Assembly: GCF_007859755.1 (NCBI RefSeq)
Contig: NZ_SJPF01000003.1
Span: 1 to 64,000 of the forward strand
DNA length: 64,000 nucleotides
Source of the DNA: Blastopirellula retiformator
Lineage (GTDB): Bacteria > Planctomycetota > Planctomycetia > Pirellulales > Pirellulaceae
Direction of reading: 5' to 3'
How positions within the stretch are numbered: position 1 is the first letter of the stretch; every line of letters begins with the position of its first letter. A program made the position numbers and the translations under genes. The notes below the pieces were generated by a model, which was not told the origin of the DNA, ran no database searches, and saw only the letters and a program-made list of their open reading frames with translations. Of this stretch, positions 18,914 to 28,341 are shown piece after piece.

Positions 18914-19831
18914 ATGTCCGCGGTGACGATCACTCCTGGCAAGACGAACATCGGTTGGATCGGTACCGGCGTGATGGGCGCCAGCATGTGCGGTCATTTG
19001 ATCGACGCCGGTTTTGCGGCGACCGTCCATAACCGGACGAAAGCGAAGGCCCAAGGGCTGCTCGATAAAGGCGCCAAGTGGGCCGATACGCCCAAAGAGG
19101 TCGCTGCCGCGAGTGACGTTGTGTTTACGATCGTCGGCTTTCCGAGCGACGTGCGGCATGTGATTCTCGGCGACGATGGCGTCTTGGCGGGCGCCAAATC
19201 GGGCGATGTGATCGTCGACATGACCACCAGCGAGCCGTCATTGGCGGTCGAAATCGCCAAGATCGCGTCGGAAAAGGGAGTCGCCAGCGTCGATGCGCCG
19301 GTCTCGGGCGGAGACGTCGGGGCGAAGGAAGCCCGGCTTTCGATCATGATCGGCGGCGATGAAGAGTTGGTCACGGCGCTGACGCCCTGCTGGGAAGCGA
19401 TGGGTAAGACGATCGTCCGCCAAGGAGGACCTGGCGCCGGTCAGCACACCAAGATGGTCAACCAGACGCTGATCGCCTCGGGGATGATCGCGATCTGCGA
19501 AGGCCTGTTGTATGGTCACAAGGCGGGGCTCGACCTCGAAACCGTGCTGAAGTCGGTCGGATCGGGCGCCGCGGGCAGTTGGGGGTTGAGCAATCTGGCC
19601 CCGCGGATCATCGGCAACAACTTTGACCCAGGCTTTTTCGTCGAGCACTTCATCAAAGACATGGGGATCGCCCTGGCCGAAGCGCGGCGAATGGGGATCC
19701 CGCTACCAGGTCTGGCGCTGGCTGAGCAGCTCTATCAGGGGGTGAAAGCCCAGGGGCATGGCCGAGACGGGACCCAGGCCCTGTTTTTGACGCTCGCCCA
19801 GCTGAGCGGGGTCGACTGGAAGAACCGATAG
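18914..19831 (+). CDS. 3-Hydroxyisobutyrate dehydrogenase-like NAD(P) oxidoreductase
   Basis: A 305-residue beta-hydroxyacid dehydrogenase (3-hydroxyisobutyrate / tartronate semialdehyde reductase family). The dinucleotide fold starts [12 protein letters not shown]; the substrate-binding motif is [14 protein letters not shown]; the catalytic Lys (about K180) lies in [13 protein letters not shown]; and [17 protein letters not shown] is in the all-alpha C-terminal domain. It reduces or oxidises a small 3-hydroxy acid; the exact substrate cannot be told. A rearranged family-1 fragment begins about 10 bp after its TAG stop. Confidence 0.9.
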   Translation: MSAVTITPGKTNIGWIGTGVMGASMCGHLIDAGFAATVHNRTKAKAQGLLDKGAKWADTPKEVAAASDVVFTIVGFPSDVRHVILGDDGVLAGAKSGDVIVDMTTSEPSLAVEIAKIASEKGVASVDAPVSGGDVGAKEARLSIMIGGDEELVTALTPCWEAMGKTIVRQGGPGAGQHTKMVNQTLIASGMIAICEGLLYGHKAGLDLETVLKSVGSGAAGSWGLSNLAPRIIGNNFDPGFFVEHFIKDMGIALAEARRMGIPLPGLALAEQLYQGVKAQGHGRDGTQALFLTLAQLSGVDWKNR

Positions 19832-20208
19832 GCGCCGGCTGAGCTGTAGCTGGCGAGGTTGGAAAATAACGACTTACGTCGCTATTTTGGGATCGCATCC
19901 CTGCGATCCAGCAGCCCGTTGAGAAAATCAACGGAATGGTAACGCGGTAACGGCCAGGAGTCAGGGGTTAATTTCCCGCAAAAACGGTCTACCCCTGCCG
20001 GCTGCCGTATCAGCGAAGAATCGGCTGTAGAGCCGTCGATATAAGGGCTTTAGCCTCTGCTGGCCCCTGATTTTAGGGGTTAGAGAAGTTTTTCAATTGG
20101 TTGAACCAAAGGGGCGACTCGCCTATCCTTGTACGTTGCAACCAATACGGCTGGGGTCGCCAGAGGCGATCCCATTTTTTTCTGTTACTGCTACCGGAGT
20201 TTATCTAG
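19832..20208. other. Intergenic region: rearranged family-1 fragment and ilvB leader
   Basis: Positions 19841-19935 hold a degenerate family-1 repeat; the remaining roughly 270 bp precede ilvB. They contain several short complementary stretches (ggagtcaggggtta / cccctgattttaggggtta), but no leader peptide rich in branched-chain codons and no clear attenuator that I can identify. Confidence 0.4.
19841..19935 (-). repeat. Family-1 element fragment with internal inversion
   Basis: The right part (19861-19935) matches the reverse-oriented element from aaaataacgac to aacgga. The left part (gtagctggcgaggttgg) is the middle segment of the element in the opposite orientation. The junctions fall in the aaaat/atttt arms. 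The end with the second terminal inverted repeat is missing and no target duplication remains. Confidence 0.75.
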
Positions 20209-21972
20209 GTGAACGCTACTACCGCGACCGACACGGGACTGATGCTTGGCGCCGACATCATGATCGAATCGTTGGTACGGCACAGCGTAGACGTAATTTT
20301 CGCCTATCCGGGCGGCTGTAGCATGCCGCTGCACCAATCGCTGACGCGCTACAAGGACAAGATCCGCACGATCTTGCCGCGACACGAACAAGGTGGCGGT
20401 TTCGCCGCGCAAGGCGTCGCCCGCACGACTGGCCAGGTTGGCGTCTGCATGGCGACCAGCGGTCCGGGCGCCACGAACCTGGTGACGGCGATCGCCGACG
20501 CTAAGCTCGATAGCATTCCGATGATTGCAATCACCGCCCAGGTGCCGCGAGCCGTCATCGGCTCCGACGCGTTCCAGGAAACGCCGATCGTCGAAGTTTG
20601 TCGCGGCATCACCAAGCATCACTACCTGGTGACCGACATCGCCGACCTGACCCGGATCATGAAGGAAGCGTTCCATATCGCTTCGACCGGTCGTCCGGGT
20701 CCGGTGTTGATCGACATTCCGAAAGACGTCCAGCTGGAGCAGATCGTCCCCGATTGGGACTGCGCGATGAATCTGCCGGGCTACATCCTGGAAGAGCGCG
20801 TCGCTAAGCCGGAACAGATCAAGCAGATCGCCGCGGCGATCAAGCGGGCCAAGCGTCCGATGATCTACGCCGGCGGCGGGATCATCACCTCGGGCGCCTC
20901 GGATGAGCTGCGCGAGTTGGTCTCCAAGACCGGCATTCCGATCACCACCACGGTGATGGGCCTGGGCACGTATCCGGGTGACGACGAGCTGAGCATGGAC
21001 ATGCTCGGGATGCACGGCACGGTTTACGCCAACTACGCGGTGCAGCACTGCGACCTGCTGATCTCGCTCGGCGTTCGCTTTGACGATCGCGTGACCGGCA
21101 AACTGGCCGAGTTCGCCAAGGGCGCCAAGATCATCCACATCGATATCGATCCGTCGGAGATCAACAAGAACAAGCTGGCTCACTTGCCGGTCGTCAGCGA
21201 CCTGAAGCCTGCCTTGCGGATGTTGTGCGACGTCGTCGAGAAGCCGGAAGACATTTCGGATTGGGTCGAGCAATGTCAGAAGTGGAAGCAGGACGATCCG
21301 CTGAAGTACGACGAGTCGTTTGACGGCATTCTGCAGCAGCACGCGATCTCGGAGCTGAACAAGCTCTGCAAAGAGCGGGACACGATCATCTCGGTCGGCG
21401 TCGGTCAGCACCAGATGTGGGCGGCCCAGTTCTACAAGTTCACCAAGCCGCGAACCTGGCTCTGCAGCAGCGGACTAGGAACGATGGGCTTTGGCCTGCC
21501 GGCGGCGATGGGTGCCCAAGCGGCTTTCCCTGACGCCCTGTGTATCGACATCGAAGGGGACGGCAGCTTCACGATGAACATCCAAGAGCTGGCGACCTGC
21601 TTCTGCGAAAAGCTGCCGGTCAAGGTGATGCTGCTTAACAATCAGCACCTGGGCATGGTGGTGCAGTGGGAAGATCGGTTCATGGCTGGCAATCGCGCTC
21701 ACACCTACCTGGGCCCGGTGGATCATCCGGAAGCGACCGGTGACGGGGCGGAACGATATGCCGCCGAGCGTTACCCCGACTTTGTGATGATCGCCAAGGG
21801 CTTCGGTTGCGGCGCGGCTACGGTTAGCAAGAAAGCGGACCTGCGTGCCGCCCTGGAAGAGATGATCGACTACGACGGTCCGTACGTGCTAGACGTCCAG
21901 GTCCCGTACCAGGAACAGGTGCTGCCGATGATTCCGTCGGGCATGACGGTCAACGATATCATCAAAGAGTAA
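20209..21972 (+). CDS. ilvB: Acetolactate synthase, large (catalytic) subunit
   Basis: A 587-residue ThDP enzyme that makes acetolactate or acetohydroxybutyrate, the first common step of valine, leucine and isoleucine synthesis. The catalytic Glu is in [21 protein letters not shown] is the FAD/biosynthetic-type signature; the ThDP/Mg motif runs [15 protein letters not shown]; and [15 protein letters not shown] is typical of the C-terminal domain. The start is GTG at 20209. No ilvN regulatory subunit or ilvC is adjacent. A strong terminator follows. Confidence 0.95.
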   Translation: MNATTATDTGLMLGADIMIESLVRHSVDVIFAYPGGCSMPLHQSLTRYKDKIRTILPRHEQGGGFAAQGVARTTGQVGVCMATSGPGATNLVTAIADAKLDSIPMIAITAQVPRAVIGSDAFQETPIVEVCRGITKHHYLVTDIADLTRIMKEAFHIASTGRPGPVLIDIPKDVQLEQIVPDWDCAMNLPGYILEERVAKPEQIKQIAAAIKRAKRPMIYAGGGIITSGASDELRELVSKTGIPITTTVMGLGTYPGDDELSMDMLGMHGTVYANYAVQHCDLLISLGVRFDDRVTGKLAEFAKGAKIIHIDIDPSEINKNKLAHLPVVSDLKPALRMLCDVVEKPEDISDWVEQCQKWKQDDPLKYDESFDGILQQHAISELNKLCKERDTIISVGVGQHQMWAAQFYKFTKPRTWLCSSGLGTMGFGLPAAMGAQAAFPDALCIDIEGDGSFTMNIQELATCFCEKLPVKVMLLNNQHLGMVVQWEDRFMAGNRAHTYLGPVDHPEATGDGAERYAAERYPDFVMIAKGFGCGAATVSKKADLRAALEEMIDYDGPYVLDVQVPYQEQVLPMIPSGMTVNDIIKE

Positions 21973-22006
21973 GCGTCCTTCGCGCCGCTCTCCGCGAGAA
22001 ATTCGA

Positions 22007-22036
22007 AAGCTGGTCGCTTGCGACCAGCTTTTTTTT
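22007..22036 (+). terminator. Rho-independent terminator of ilvB
   Basis: A perfect 10-bp stem, aagctggtcg (22007-22016) and cgaccagctt (22021-22030), with loop cttg and a run of T from 22029. It begins 34 bp after the ilvB stop. Confidence 0.92.
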
Positions 22037-22641
22037 GCGCTTTCATGGAAGCTCGCGTGAAATTTTTTGAGAACCGATCCGCCTCCTTTAGCGCAACCTT
22101 GCGATTTCCCGCAGTCCGTTACTATCTGATGCGCTAGCGGCTGATTATTCCTCTGGAGGGCTGCTGATTCAGAAAAGGAGGGGGGCAAATTGAATCAGCT
22201 GCGCAAGTTCCCCCTAGATTCCTTAGGAATTTCAAAATTTGTAGATTTTCCGCAGCAGCAGTTTACTGGTTGGCGTTGGAAGAGAGGGAGACGATGCACC
22301 CCTGAATTACCACATTTGCGCAATAAGGGATCGTATTTGTACCGGAGTTCAGGTTTATGGCCAATGTGCTCGTATGCTATAGTTGTCGTGGATTCACAAA
22401 CTTTGTCTCATTCCAACTTCAACTTGTCGCAACTAAGAATTCGTTTCTAGAAACAGCACCTCATCGCTCCGGTTTCTGGCTTAGCAGGATGTCAGAAACC
22501 GCACCGCAAGGAATCTTTGCAAAAGCGGAGCGAGAGCCGGTTGGCTAGAGTTGGCGAAGCTATGGGCAGCACACTATTGGCATAGAAGGCAGCGCAGGCG
22601 TCCTGCGCGGCGTGAGACATTTTGCCCATAGCCGAAAGTCC
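22037..22641. other. Long intergenic region, nothing recognised
   Basis: About 600 bp between the ilvB terminator and the regulator gene. An 86-codon open frame from 22190 has no recognisable protein features. The second half is relatively AT-rich and may hold the promoter of the response-regulator gene. No RNA structure is evident. Confidence 0.3.
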
Positions 22642-23319
22642 ATGACCAACGTTCTCTCTCTCTACCTCGTTGAAGACGACGCTCCGGTGATTGAATCGGT
22701 CCAAAGGTTGGTCGAATCGATCTCGCTACCGCTCGTCGCGATACCAAGAAACGATCAACTGCTCGACCTACTTCACCAAGGGGCCTGCGGTTGCCTACTG
22801 CTCAAATTGAACGTCGAACATATCGAGCTGCTCAAACGCGTCCGCGACATGTCGGCGACCATTGAGACGGTTTTCTTAACCGACGTCGCTGACGTTTCGC
22901 TGCTCGTTCAGGCCATGCGCTTGGGCGCGTCGACCGTCTTGAAAAAGCCGTGCCGCAGCGACGAGTTGCTCGCCGCCATTCGCTCGGCGGTCGGAGCCGC
23001 ATACTCTCGCCAGCAAAAGAGCGAACAAGCCGAAGCGGGCCGACGCAAGCTGAAGAGCCTGACCAAGGAAGAGTCGCATGTCATGCGGCTGATGATCGCC
23101 GGCCGGACGAATCAAGAGATCGCCGATCAGATCCAGCTCAGTCTGCGGACGGTGCAGTTTCGTCGCTCGAGCATCTTTCGCAAGCTAAAGATCTCGACGA
23201 AGTCGCGCCTTTTCGACCTGGCGGTAACCACGGGGCTACTCGACGAATTGGTGGCCGAAGTGCCGCTGATGGCGGTGCATGCGGTCGAGGAAGCCGCGTC
23301 GTCGCACGCCAACGATTAA
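22642..23319 (+). CDS. Receiver-LuxR HTH regulator lacking the phosphoacceptor Asp
   Basis: A 225-residue FixJ/NarL-type response regulator. The receiver keeps the acidic pair (E11-D13 in LVEDDAP), the Thr-position residue (T80 in VFLTDVAD) and the KKP lysine (K101-K102), but the phosphorylated Asp is replaced: the strand-3 motif reads GCLLLKLNV, with K55 where FixJ proteins have Asp. The LuxR-type HTH (about 140-200) includes LTKEESHVMRLMIAGRTN and LRTVQFRRSSIFRKL. It probably controls transcription without classical phosphorelay. A GTG at 22612 could add ten residues; ATG 22642 fits the receiver start better. No histidine kinase adjoins. Confidence 0.85.
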   Translation: MTNVLSLYLVEDDAPVIESVQRLVESISLPLVAIPRNDQLLDLLHQGACGCLLLKLNVEHIELLKRVRDMSATIETVFLTDVADVSLLVQAMRLGASTVLKKPCRSDELLAAIRSAVGAAYSRQQKSEQAEAGRRKLKSLTKEESHVMRLMIAGRTNQEIADQIQLSLRTVQFRRSSIFRKLKISTKSRLFDLAVTTGLLDELVAEVPLMAVHAVEEAASSHAND

Positions 23320-23447
23320 CGCCGGCCGGCAAACGGGGCGTCGGCTCGGTTGCTGCCGGCGAAAATCGCCGCCAATTGCTTGTCGATATCGACGATCGGC
23401 CTAAGATCAGGGAAGAACGCCAATCATCGCCAGGAAGGTTTCCTCGC

Positions 23448-23879
23448 ATGTCAGAGCCAAATCCCTACGCATCGCCGCAGTCGCAGGAGACAGGAGAGTT
23501 GGTGCGGGCGGAATGCCCTGCGGGGTTCGTTTGGAGCGGCTTCGTCGACCGTTATCAGTTTCAAGTGGCGCCGGCGGGCAACCTCGCGCCGCGGATCGTC
23601 GAATTCTACCGAAGCGTCGGTTTTCGCCCGACGGACGACGGCCCCGATTTGCATTTTCGTCGCGGGCACTTGTGGGGCAGTTTGATCGGCGCCGAATCGC
23701 GAGCCCGGCAATCGGTTTGCGTCGAACTGACGCCGGGCGGCGCGGACTGCACGGTGGTAACGCTGGAGTACGACGTCGATTTCTATTTTGCGTTTCGCTA
23801 CAAGCCGCGGTGGACTTTGTCCCCTTTCCGCGAAGCGGTGCGATTGGCGCGGACGCTGGACGCGATCAACTGGCAATAG
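23448..23879 (+). CDS. Conserved protein of unknown function
   Basis: A 143-residue protein beginning MSEPNPYASPQSQETGE, a start style common in planctomycete proteins. The remainder looks like a compact alpha/beta domain (IVEFYRSVGFRPTDDGPDLHF, CTVVTLEYDVDFYFAF). ATG at 23448 has aggaagg about 10 bp upstream. I see no signal peptide, membrane segment or recognised domain. It converges with the large secreted gene, 13 bp apart. Confidence 0.65.
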   Translation: MSEPNPYASPQSQETGELVRAECPAGFVWSGFVDRYQFQVAPAGNLAPRIVEFYRSVGFRPTDDGPDLHFRRGHLWGSLIGAESRARQSVCVELTPGGADCTVVTLEYDVDFYFAFRYKPRWTLSPFREAVRLARTLDAINWQ

Positions 23880-23892
23880 CGCCGCGTGGCGG

Positions 23893-26559
23893 TTACTTCT
23901 CGGCGACGATGCGGTGATTAAAGATGCGGACGCCGCCGATCTCGCGGATTTGCAACAGCATATTCGCCCCCATGATGTCGCTGCCGTTGGGGATGCGATA
24001 GGTAATCGTCTTACGACCCCGGGCCATGTTGGTCACGCGCAACTGCATTCGCTTCCGCCCTGGGGCGAACAGCATGCAGTCGAAGGTGGAGAAGTTGTCG
24101 TCTTGCTTCAATAGCTCCGCTTCGACAACCAGATCGCCGGTCGCTTCGTCGAGGTGGCACGAAGATTCTACGCTAAGCATGCCGCTGCCGATTAGGATGC
24201 GACGATAATCGCTGAACTTGTAGGTCTTGTCGGCTTCAATCTCGAAGTCGAGTTGCACCCGCTGGTATCCGCTTGAAGCGTCGTTTCGCAACAAGATGCT
24301 CAGCATGTTGGCGTATTCGCCCCCACGCGAAAGTTTGAACGGCGTGACGTCGGGCGTGATTTCCCAAACGTCGGGACCGACGATCCGCACCACGCCGCTT
24401 AAGCTTTGCGGAAACTCGTTCTTCACCGACAGTTTCAAACGCTGAGGGATGCCGAAGTTGCTGCTGAGGACCGCTGGGGCGAACTGGCAGCTCATGCGCA
24501 TCTTGGCGACCGACTCGTTCATGCCGACGATAAACATCGGAATCGGCCCGACTTCGATCACCTGGCGATAGTCGTCTTGTTCCGGTTTGATGCGGCGACC
24601 CCACAGGTCGACCACCTCCACGTTATCCCCCAGGTAGATCGTTTCGGTCACCGGGCGATCGTTCCAGATCACCATCGTCGTCGAGCCGTCGCGGCTGAAG
24701 ACGTGGTTGTTGCTGTCATTGGGAAGTTCCAGCTGCCCCAGGTAATTGGCGCCGGAGATCATCTGCGCCGTCGTGCGCCATGGCAGCAGCAATTCGCTGG
24801 GCGAGCCGTCCTCGTTCATCAGGCCATATTCGCGATCGAACGGTCGCGGAATGAAGACCGCCTCGGCGTGATGGATTTTGGCCGACAGCATCTTCTCGAG
24901 CAGATCGCGGGCCCGCTCGTTCGTTGTGTACTTGGAGCGCGCCAAGGGATAGATCGTGACGAAACGCTTCGTCTTGCCGGCCGAGTGGTCCAGGTAAGCG
25001 CCCAGTTCGTCTTTGGTCAGCGGGATGACGTCTTTGACATTGCCGTTTTGCGGAATGATCGAGTACGCCAAGAACTCCCACGGCAATTCGCGAGCCTGAG
25101 GCGTTTCGGCCATCCACCGCCACGGTACGCCGAGACGGATGTCTTGGCCCGACTTGCGAAGTTCGGTATGGATCTGCTCCAGCTTCTCTAGCAGGTTGCG
25201 ATAGCCGACGAAGCTGACGTCTTCGTCCGACCCCAACTGCCAGTAGCGAACTTTCAGCGACAGCCGAGTCATGACCGGTTCAAGATAGGGGCGCCACAAG
25301 ATCGGCTCGGCGAAGATGCTGGCGACCAGCAGATCGTCGTTCTCGCCAAACAAGTAGCGGATGTCCTCCGGCGGCTTGTCGACCAGCGCGATCATCTCGA
25401 TATGGTTTTTCTTCAGGCGTTCGGCGAAGCGGGCGACTTCGTTGGCCCGATCTTTCTGGTTCTCGCCGTACCAAACCGGGAACTTGACCCAGTTCACGCC
25501 CACTTTGGTCAGCAGGTTGCCCATGTTGGTCATGTCGAGCGGCGTTTCGCCGTCGCGCAGCGACCAACCGAATTCGCCTGACGATGGCGGTAGTTCGTTC
25601 GGGACGACCGCGACCGAAATCACGCGGTGATGCATCAAGCCGGTGCTGCCGATCATCGTGGCGTGCACTTCGTAGAATCCGTACTGCGAAATCGGCGGTT
25701 TCCACTGCATCCTGCCGGCGTAACCGATGTCCCAGTTCTCGGTAGTCTGCGCCTGCTTGCCGAAAAGTTCGGAGGCCAGGTTCGATTTACGAGCCACCAC
25801 TTTGCCGTTGAGTCGGCTTTCCATCCTGGCCAGCGATTGGCGGCCTACGTCGACCAGCTCGAATACGATGCGCGGATCGCGTTCGACGATGCCTGATACG
25901 TCGCAAGAGATTTCGATGCCCACCGGATTCGAGAAGACGTGGTTGCCGTCGGGCGTCGCCAAGGTCATTTTCGGTAGCCGGGCGAACCAGACGTCGTCAA
26001 AGAAGACGGCGCCGGTCAGGTCTTCGTCGATCTTGCCGTCCGGTTCGATATGCAGACCAATCACCGCCATCGCCACTTCGGTCGAACTTGGAGCGACTGG
26101 TCCGACTCGCAATTTTATCCAACCGCCGGTTTCCCGAAATCGTTCGGAATAGAACGTTTCGATCGGCTGCTCTTTGGCGTTGAAGAAGGTGATCGAGAGA
26201 AAGGCTTTGTCGTACTTCAGGCCTTCGGTTCGCATCCGAGCTTCCAGCACATAGCTGAAGATCTCCCGAGCTTCGATCGGCGGGCTGTAGATGGCGGCCG
26301 ATCCGCCGTCGAGCGTCATCTTGAGCGAGCGATCGCCGACGACCGAGTCTTCCTCGGTTACCTTGATGTCGAGATAGCGGGGAAATCCGACCCCGCCGCG
26401 ACGGGTCCATTGGTCAGGCCATTCGTCGTAGTTCAGGTCAAAGTCTTGCGAAAAGTCGCAGTGATAGAGCTCGATCGCTTCGGGATGGCGCGCGTCGATC
26501 GGGGCGTCGGCCTGGGGCATGGCGACGATCAACAGCGGCAGTAGCAGAAGCGGATTCAT
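23893..26559 (-). CDS. Large secreted protein, probable beta-sandwich plus TIM-barrel-like core
   Basis: An 888-residue exported protein. MNPLLLLPLLIVAMPQADA is the signal peptide, which fixes the start at 26559. An N-terminal segment (about 30-210) resembles a carbohydrate-binding beta-sandwich, with DRSLKMTLDGGSAAIYS and TGAVFFDDVWF. A middle segment (about 320-620) with VGVNWVKFPVWYGENQKD, YWQLGSDEDVSFVGYRN and VRLGVPWRW-like text suggests a glycoside-hydrolase-like TIM barrel. The C-terminal 250 residues look like Ig-like repeats. I cannot assign a GH family or prove catalytic residues. Confidence 0.7.
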   Translation of the reverse strand: MNPLLLLPLLIVAMPQADAPIDARHPEAIELYHCDFSQDFDLNYDEWPDQWTRRGGVGFPRYLDIKVTEEDSVVGDRSLKMTLDGGSAAIYSPPIEAREIFSYVLEARMRTEGLKYDKAFLSITFFNAKEQPIETFYSERFRETGGWIKLRVGPVAPSSTEVAMAVIGLHIEPDGKIDEDLTGAVFFDDVWFARLPKMTLATPDGNHVFSNPVGIEISCDVSGIVERDPRIVFELVDVGRQSLARMESRLNGKVVARKSNLASELFGKQAQTTENWDIGYAGRMQWKPPISQYGFYEVHATMIGSTGLMHHRVISVAVVPNELPPSSGEFGWSLRDGETPLDMTNMGNLLTKVGVNWVKFPVWYGENQKDRANEVARFAERLKKNHIEMIALVDKPPEDIRYLFGENDDLLVASIFAEPILWRPYLEPVMTRLSLKVRYWQLGSDEDVSFVGYRNLLEKLEQIHTELRKSGQDIRLGVPWRWMAETPQARELPWEFLAYSIIPQNGNVKDVIPLTKDELGAYLDHSAGKTKRFVTIYPLARSKYTTNERARDLLEKMLSAKIHHAEAVFIPRPFDREYGLMNEDGSPSELLLPWRTTAQMISGANYLGQLELPNDSNNHVFSRDGSTTMVIWNDRPVTETIYLGDNVEVVDLWGRRIKPEQDDYRQVIEVGPIPMFIVGMNESVAKMRMSCQFAPAVLSSNFGIPQRLKLSVKNEFPQSLSGVVRIVGPDVWEITPDVTPFKLSRGGEYANMLSILLRNDASSGYQRVQLDFEIEADKTYKFSDYRRILIGSGMLSVESSCHLDEATGDLVVEAELLKQDDNFSTFDCMLFAPGRKRMQLRVTNMARGRKTITYRIPNGSDIMGANMLLQIREIGGVRIFNHRIVAEK

Positions 26560-26731
26560 ATCGGAAAGAGGACGCAAAAGGAGCGAAAAATCAGCGCTGC
26601 GCGCAAATGCCGGGCGCACAGGTACTTGAAAACTTGGCTTATTCCACGGATAAAGCCAGACGGACCTCCCGCCGACTGGCGCTGGCGGCCCTGTTTTCCA
26701 ATCGACAATCCTGATAATCGCGACAATCGCT

Positions 26732-27523
26732 ATGTTTCGTTTCGGCGTTCAACTCCGCTCCCTCCGTCTGCCGGTTCGTAAAGCGCTGCAGGTCGCTTCG
26801 GAATTGGGATTTCGCGGCGTCGAAATCGACCTCCGCAGCGAAATCATCCCGCGGGAACTGTCGCAGACCGGGGTGCGCCAACTGCGGAAGCTGCTCGACG
26901 ACTTGAATCTGAAAGTCGTGGCGACCGCCTACCCGACGCGCCGCCCCTACAACGACTCGGATGATCTCGAGCGACGGATCGCCGCCACCAAAGAGGCGAT
27001 CGACTGCGCCTACAAACTTGGCGCCCCGCTGCTGACCAATCACATCGGACGGGTCCCTGAGGAAGAGACCGACGAACGATTTACGCTGTTGCGAGACGTG
27101 ATGGCGGAACTCGGTCGCTACGGCCATCAGAACGGCGTCTTCATGACCGCCAAGACCGGGCCGCAATCGGCCGAAGATTTGAACCGTTTGCTGAATGTTT
27201 TGCCCGATGGACTGTTGGGCGTCGAGTTCGATCCAGGGGCGTTGATCGTCAACGGCTTTTCGGCTCGCGAGTCGCTGGAAGCGCTGCTGCCGCATGTCCG
27301 CCACGTGTGTGCTCGCGATGGCGTCCGTGATTTGGCGATCGGCCGCGGCATTGAAGTCGAGCTGGGACGAGGCTCGGCCGACTTTCCCTTGCTGTTGTCC
27401 CTATTGGATGACGCCAGCTACAACGGCTCGCTAACGGTCGTGCGCGAGAACCCCCAATATCCCTTGGCCGAGGTAGAGCAGTCGCTGGAGTATCTGCGAC
27501 AGTTGGTTCCGCATGCTGGTTAG
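26732..27523 (+). CDS. Xylose isomerase-like TIM-barrel (sugar phosphate isomerase/epimerase) protein
   Basis: A 263-residue protein of the AP_endonuc_2 / xylose isomerase-like fold. The first strand MFRFGVQLRSLRLPVRKALQ leads into LGFRGVEIDLR; later LGVEFDPGALIV and HVCARDGVRD fit strands that carry metal ligands in this superfamily, although the usual His and Glu set is only partly visible. Relatives isomerise or epimerise sugars or inositols. There is no signal peptide. It stands alone, divergent from the large secreted gene. Confidence 0.8.
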   Translation: MFRFGVQLRSLRLPVRKALQVASELGFRGVEIDLRSEIIPRELSQTGVRQLRKLLDDLNLKVVATAYPTRRPYNDSDDLERRIAATKEAIDCAYKLGAPLLTNHIGRVPEEETDERFTLLRDVMAELGRYGHQNGVFMTAKTGPQSAEDLNRLLNVLPDGLLGVEFDPGALIVNGFSARESLEALLPHVRHVCARDGVRDLAIGRGIEVELGRGSADFPLLLSLLDDASYNGSLTVVRENPQYPLAEVEQSLEYLRQLVPHAG

Positions 27524-27607
27524 TGCGATTTCTCACCAGACATAAGTTGCAAGTTTAACGATCGTGTCGATCGGATTGGCTGGCGCCGATGACATGCCAC
27601 TGCTTTC

Positions 27608-27768
27608 TAGAGCGTTTTTCTGATAGCTGTAGCGTTTCTGGCGTTAGTGAGGCAAGCTGGTCAAGGCGACCGAAGCAGGCGAATCCTCAAGATTCGTCGA
27701 TACAGGTCAACGCCGACCAGCGCGGCCGCAACCAGCCAGAACGATACAGATGGAGGAAAACCGCTCTA
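27608..27768 (+). mobile_element. Family-3 MITE-like element, copy 1
   Basis: A 161-bp unit bounded by TA on both sides. The terminal inverted repeats are about 32 bp: it begins gagcgtttttctgatagc and ends with a sequence whose complement begins gagcggttttcctccatc. TA flanks and GAGCG ends suggest mobilisation by an IS630/Tc1-like transposase (inference). Relative to the copy at 55451 it has about 56 extra bp in the middle. Confidence 0.8.
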
Positions 27769-27867
27769 AATTTGCGGTCAGTTTAACCGTCAGCCTGCGG
27801 AAAACCACATCCGCAGGACGTGGACTTCTTTGCCTAGCAGGCGAACAATTAGGGCGTTGAGAGGATC

Positions 27868-27906
27868 AGTCGCTTTCCGCCTGCCCAAAGGAAAGCGACT
27901 CTTCTT
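27868..27906 (+). terminator. Possible terminator hairpin
   Basis: A perfect 11-bp stem, agtcgctttcc (27868-27878) and ggaaagcgact (27890-27900), followed by cttctt. It lies 345 bp after the nearest upstream gene, so its role is unclear. Confidence 0.4.
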
Positions 27907-28001
27907 ATTGACGTTTCCCGCACTAGGCGATCCCGGCCGGCCATTCCCCCAAGTTTGCCCCCGCTGGCCGGATCGCCTTTTTTCGTTCTTGCCCAGCAAG
28001 A

Positions 28002-28170
28002 GGAACACGGAAGCCACGGCAAAGAGCACGGAGGAACGCGGTAAGAAAAAGGAAGTGAAAGAGGACGCCGCAGCAATGATCATCGGGGTGCGTGATAGAA
28101 CTCGCTTTCCCGAATAATTTCCTCTTGCTTACCGCGACTTTCCGTGATTCATCCGTGGCTTCCGTGTTCC
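28002..28170. repeat. Long imperfect inverted repeat
   Basis: The left arm (28002-28048) with ggaacacggaagccacgg is mirrored by the right arm (28122-28170) with ccgtggcttccgtgttcc. The outer 18 bp are a perfect match; the inner arms, built on cgcggtaag and cttaccgcg, match less well. This may be the remnant of another small mobile repeat. Confidence 0.6.
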
Positions 28171-28192
28171 ATTCTTCTGTCGGCGAAGCTAA

Positions 28193-28341
28193 CAGTCCGT
28201 TGATTTTCTCGACGGACTGCGTGATCGCACGGATGCGATCCCAAAATAGCGACGTAAGTCGTTATTTTGCGAGCCGCGAAGAGCTATGCTCTGAGCCTGG
28301 CGAGGTTGGAAAATGCCACGATGGCATTTTTCAACAGGCAG
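28193..28341 (+). mobile_element. Family-1 149-bp palindromic element, copy E
   Basis: Full-length forward copy flanked by CTAA (28189-28192 and 28342-28345). The right duplication contains the TAG stop of dps (complement of 28342-28344), so the element sits exactly at the end of that gene. Confidence 0.93.

Larger units (their letters stand above)
27524..28192. other. Repeat-rich intergenic region
   Basis: A 669-bp gap between convergent genes with no coding sequence recognised. It contains a family-3 element (27608-27768), a hairpin with a T-rich tail (27868-27906) and a long imperfect inverted repeat (28002-28170). The family-1 copy E follows directly. Confidence 0.6.

Noticed and set aside
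20191-21411. A 406-codon open frame antisense to ilvB
   Set aside because: It lies entirely within the strongly supported ilvB gene on the opposite strand and has Asp/Arg/Val-rich composition typical of a codon-bias shadow, without any domain.
22190-22450. An 86-codon frame in the ilvB-regulator gap
   Set aside because: No hydrophobic, repeat or domain pattern and composition unlike neighbouring genes; probably chance.
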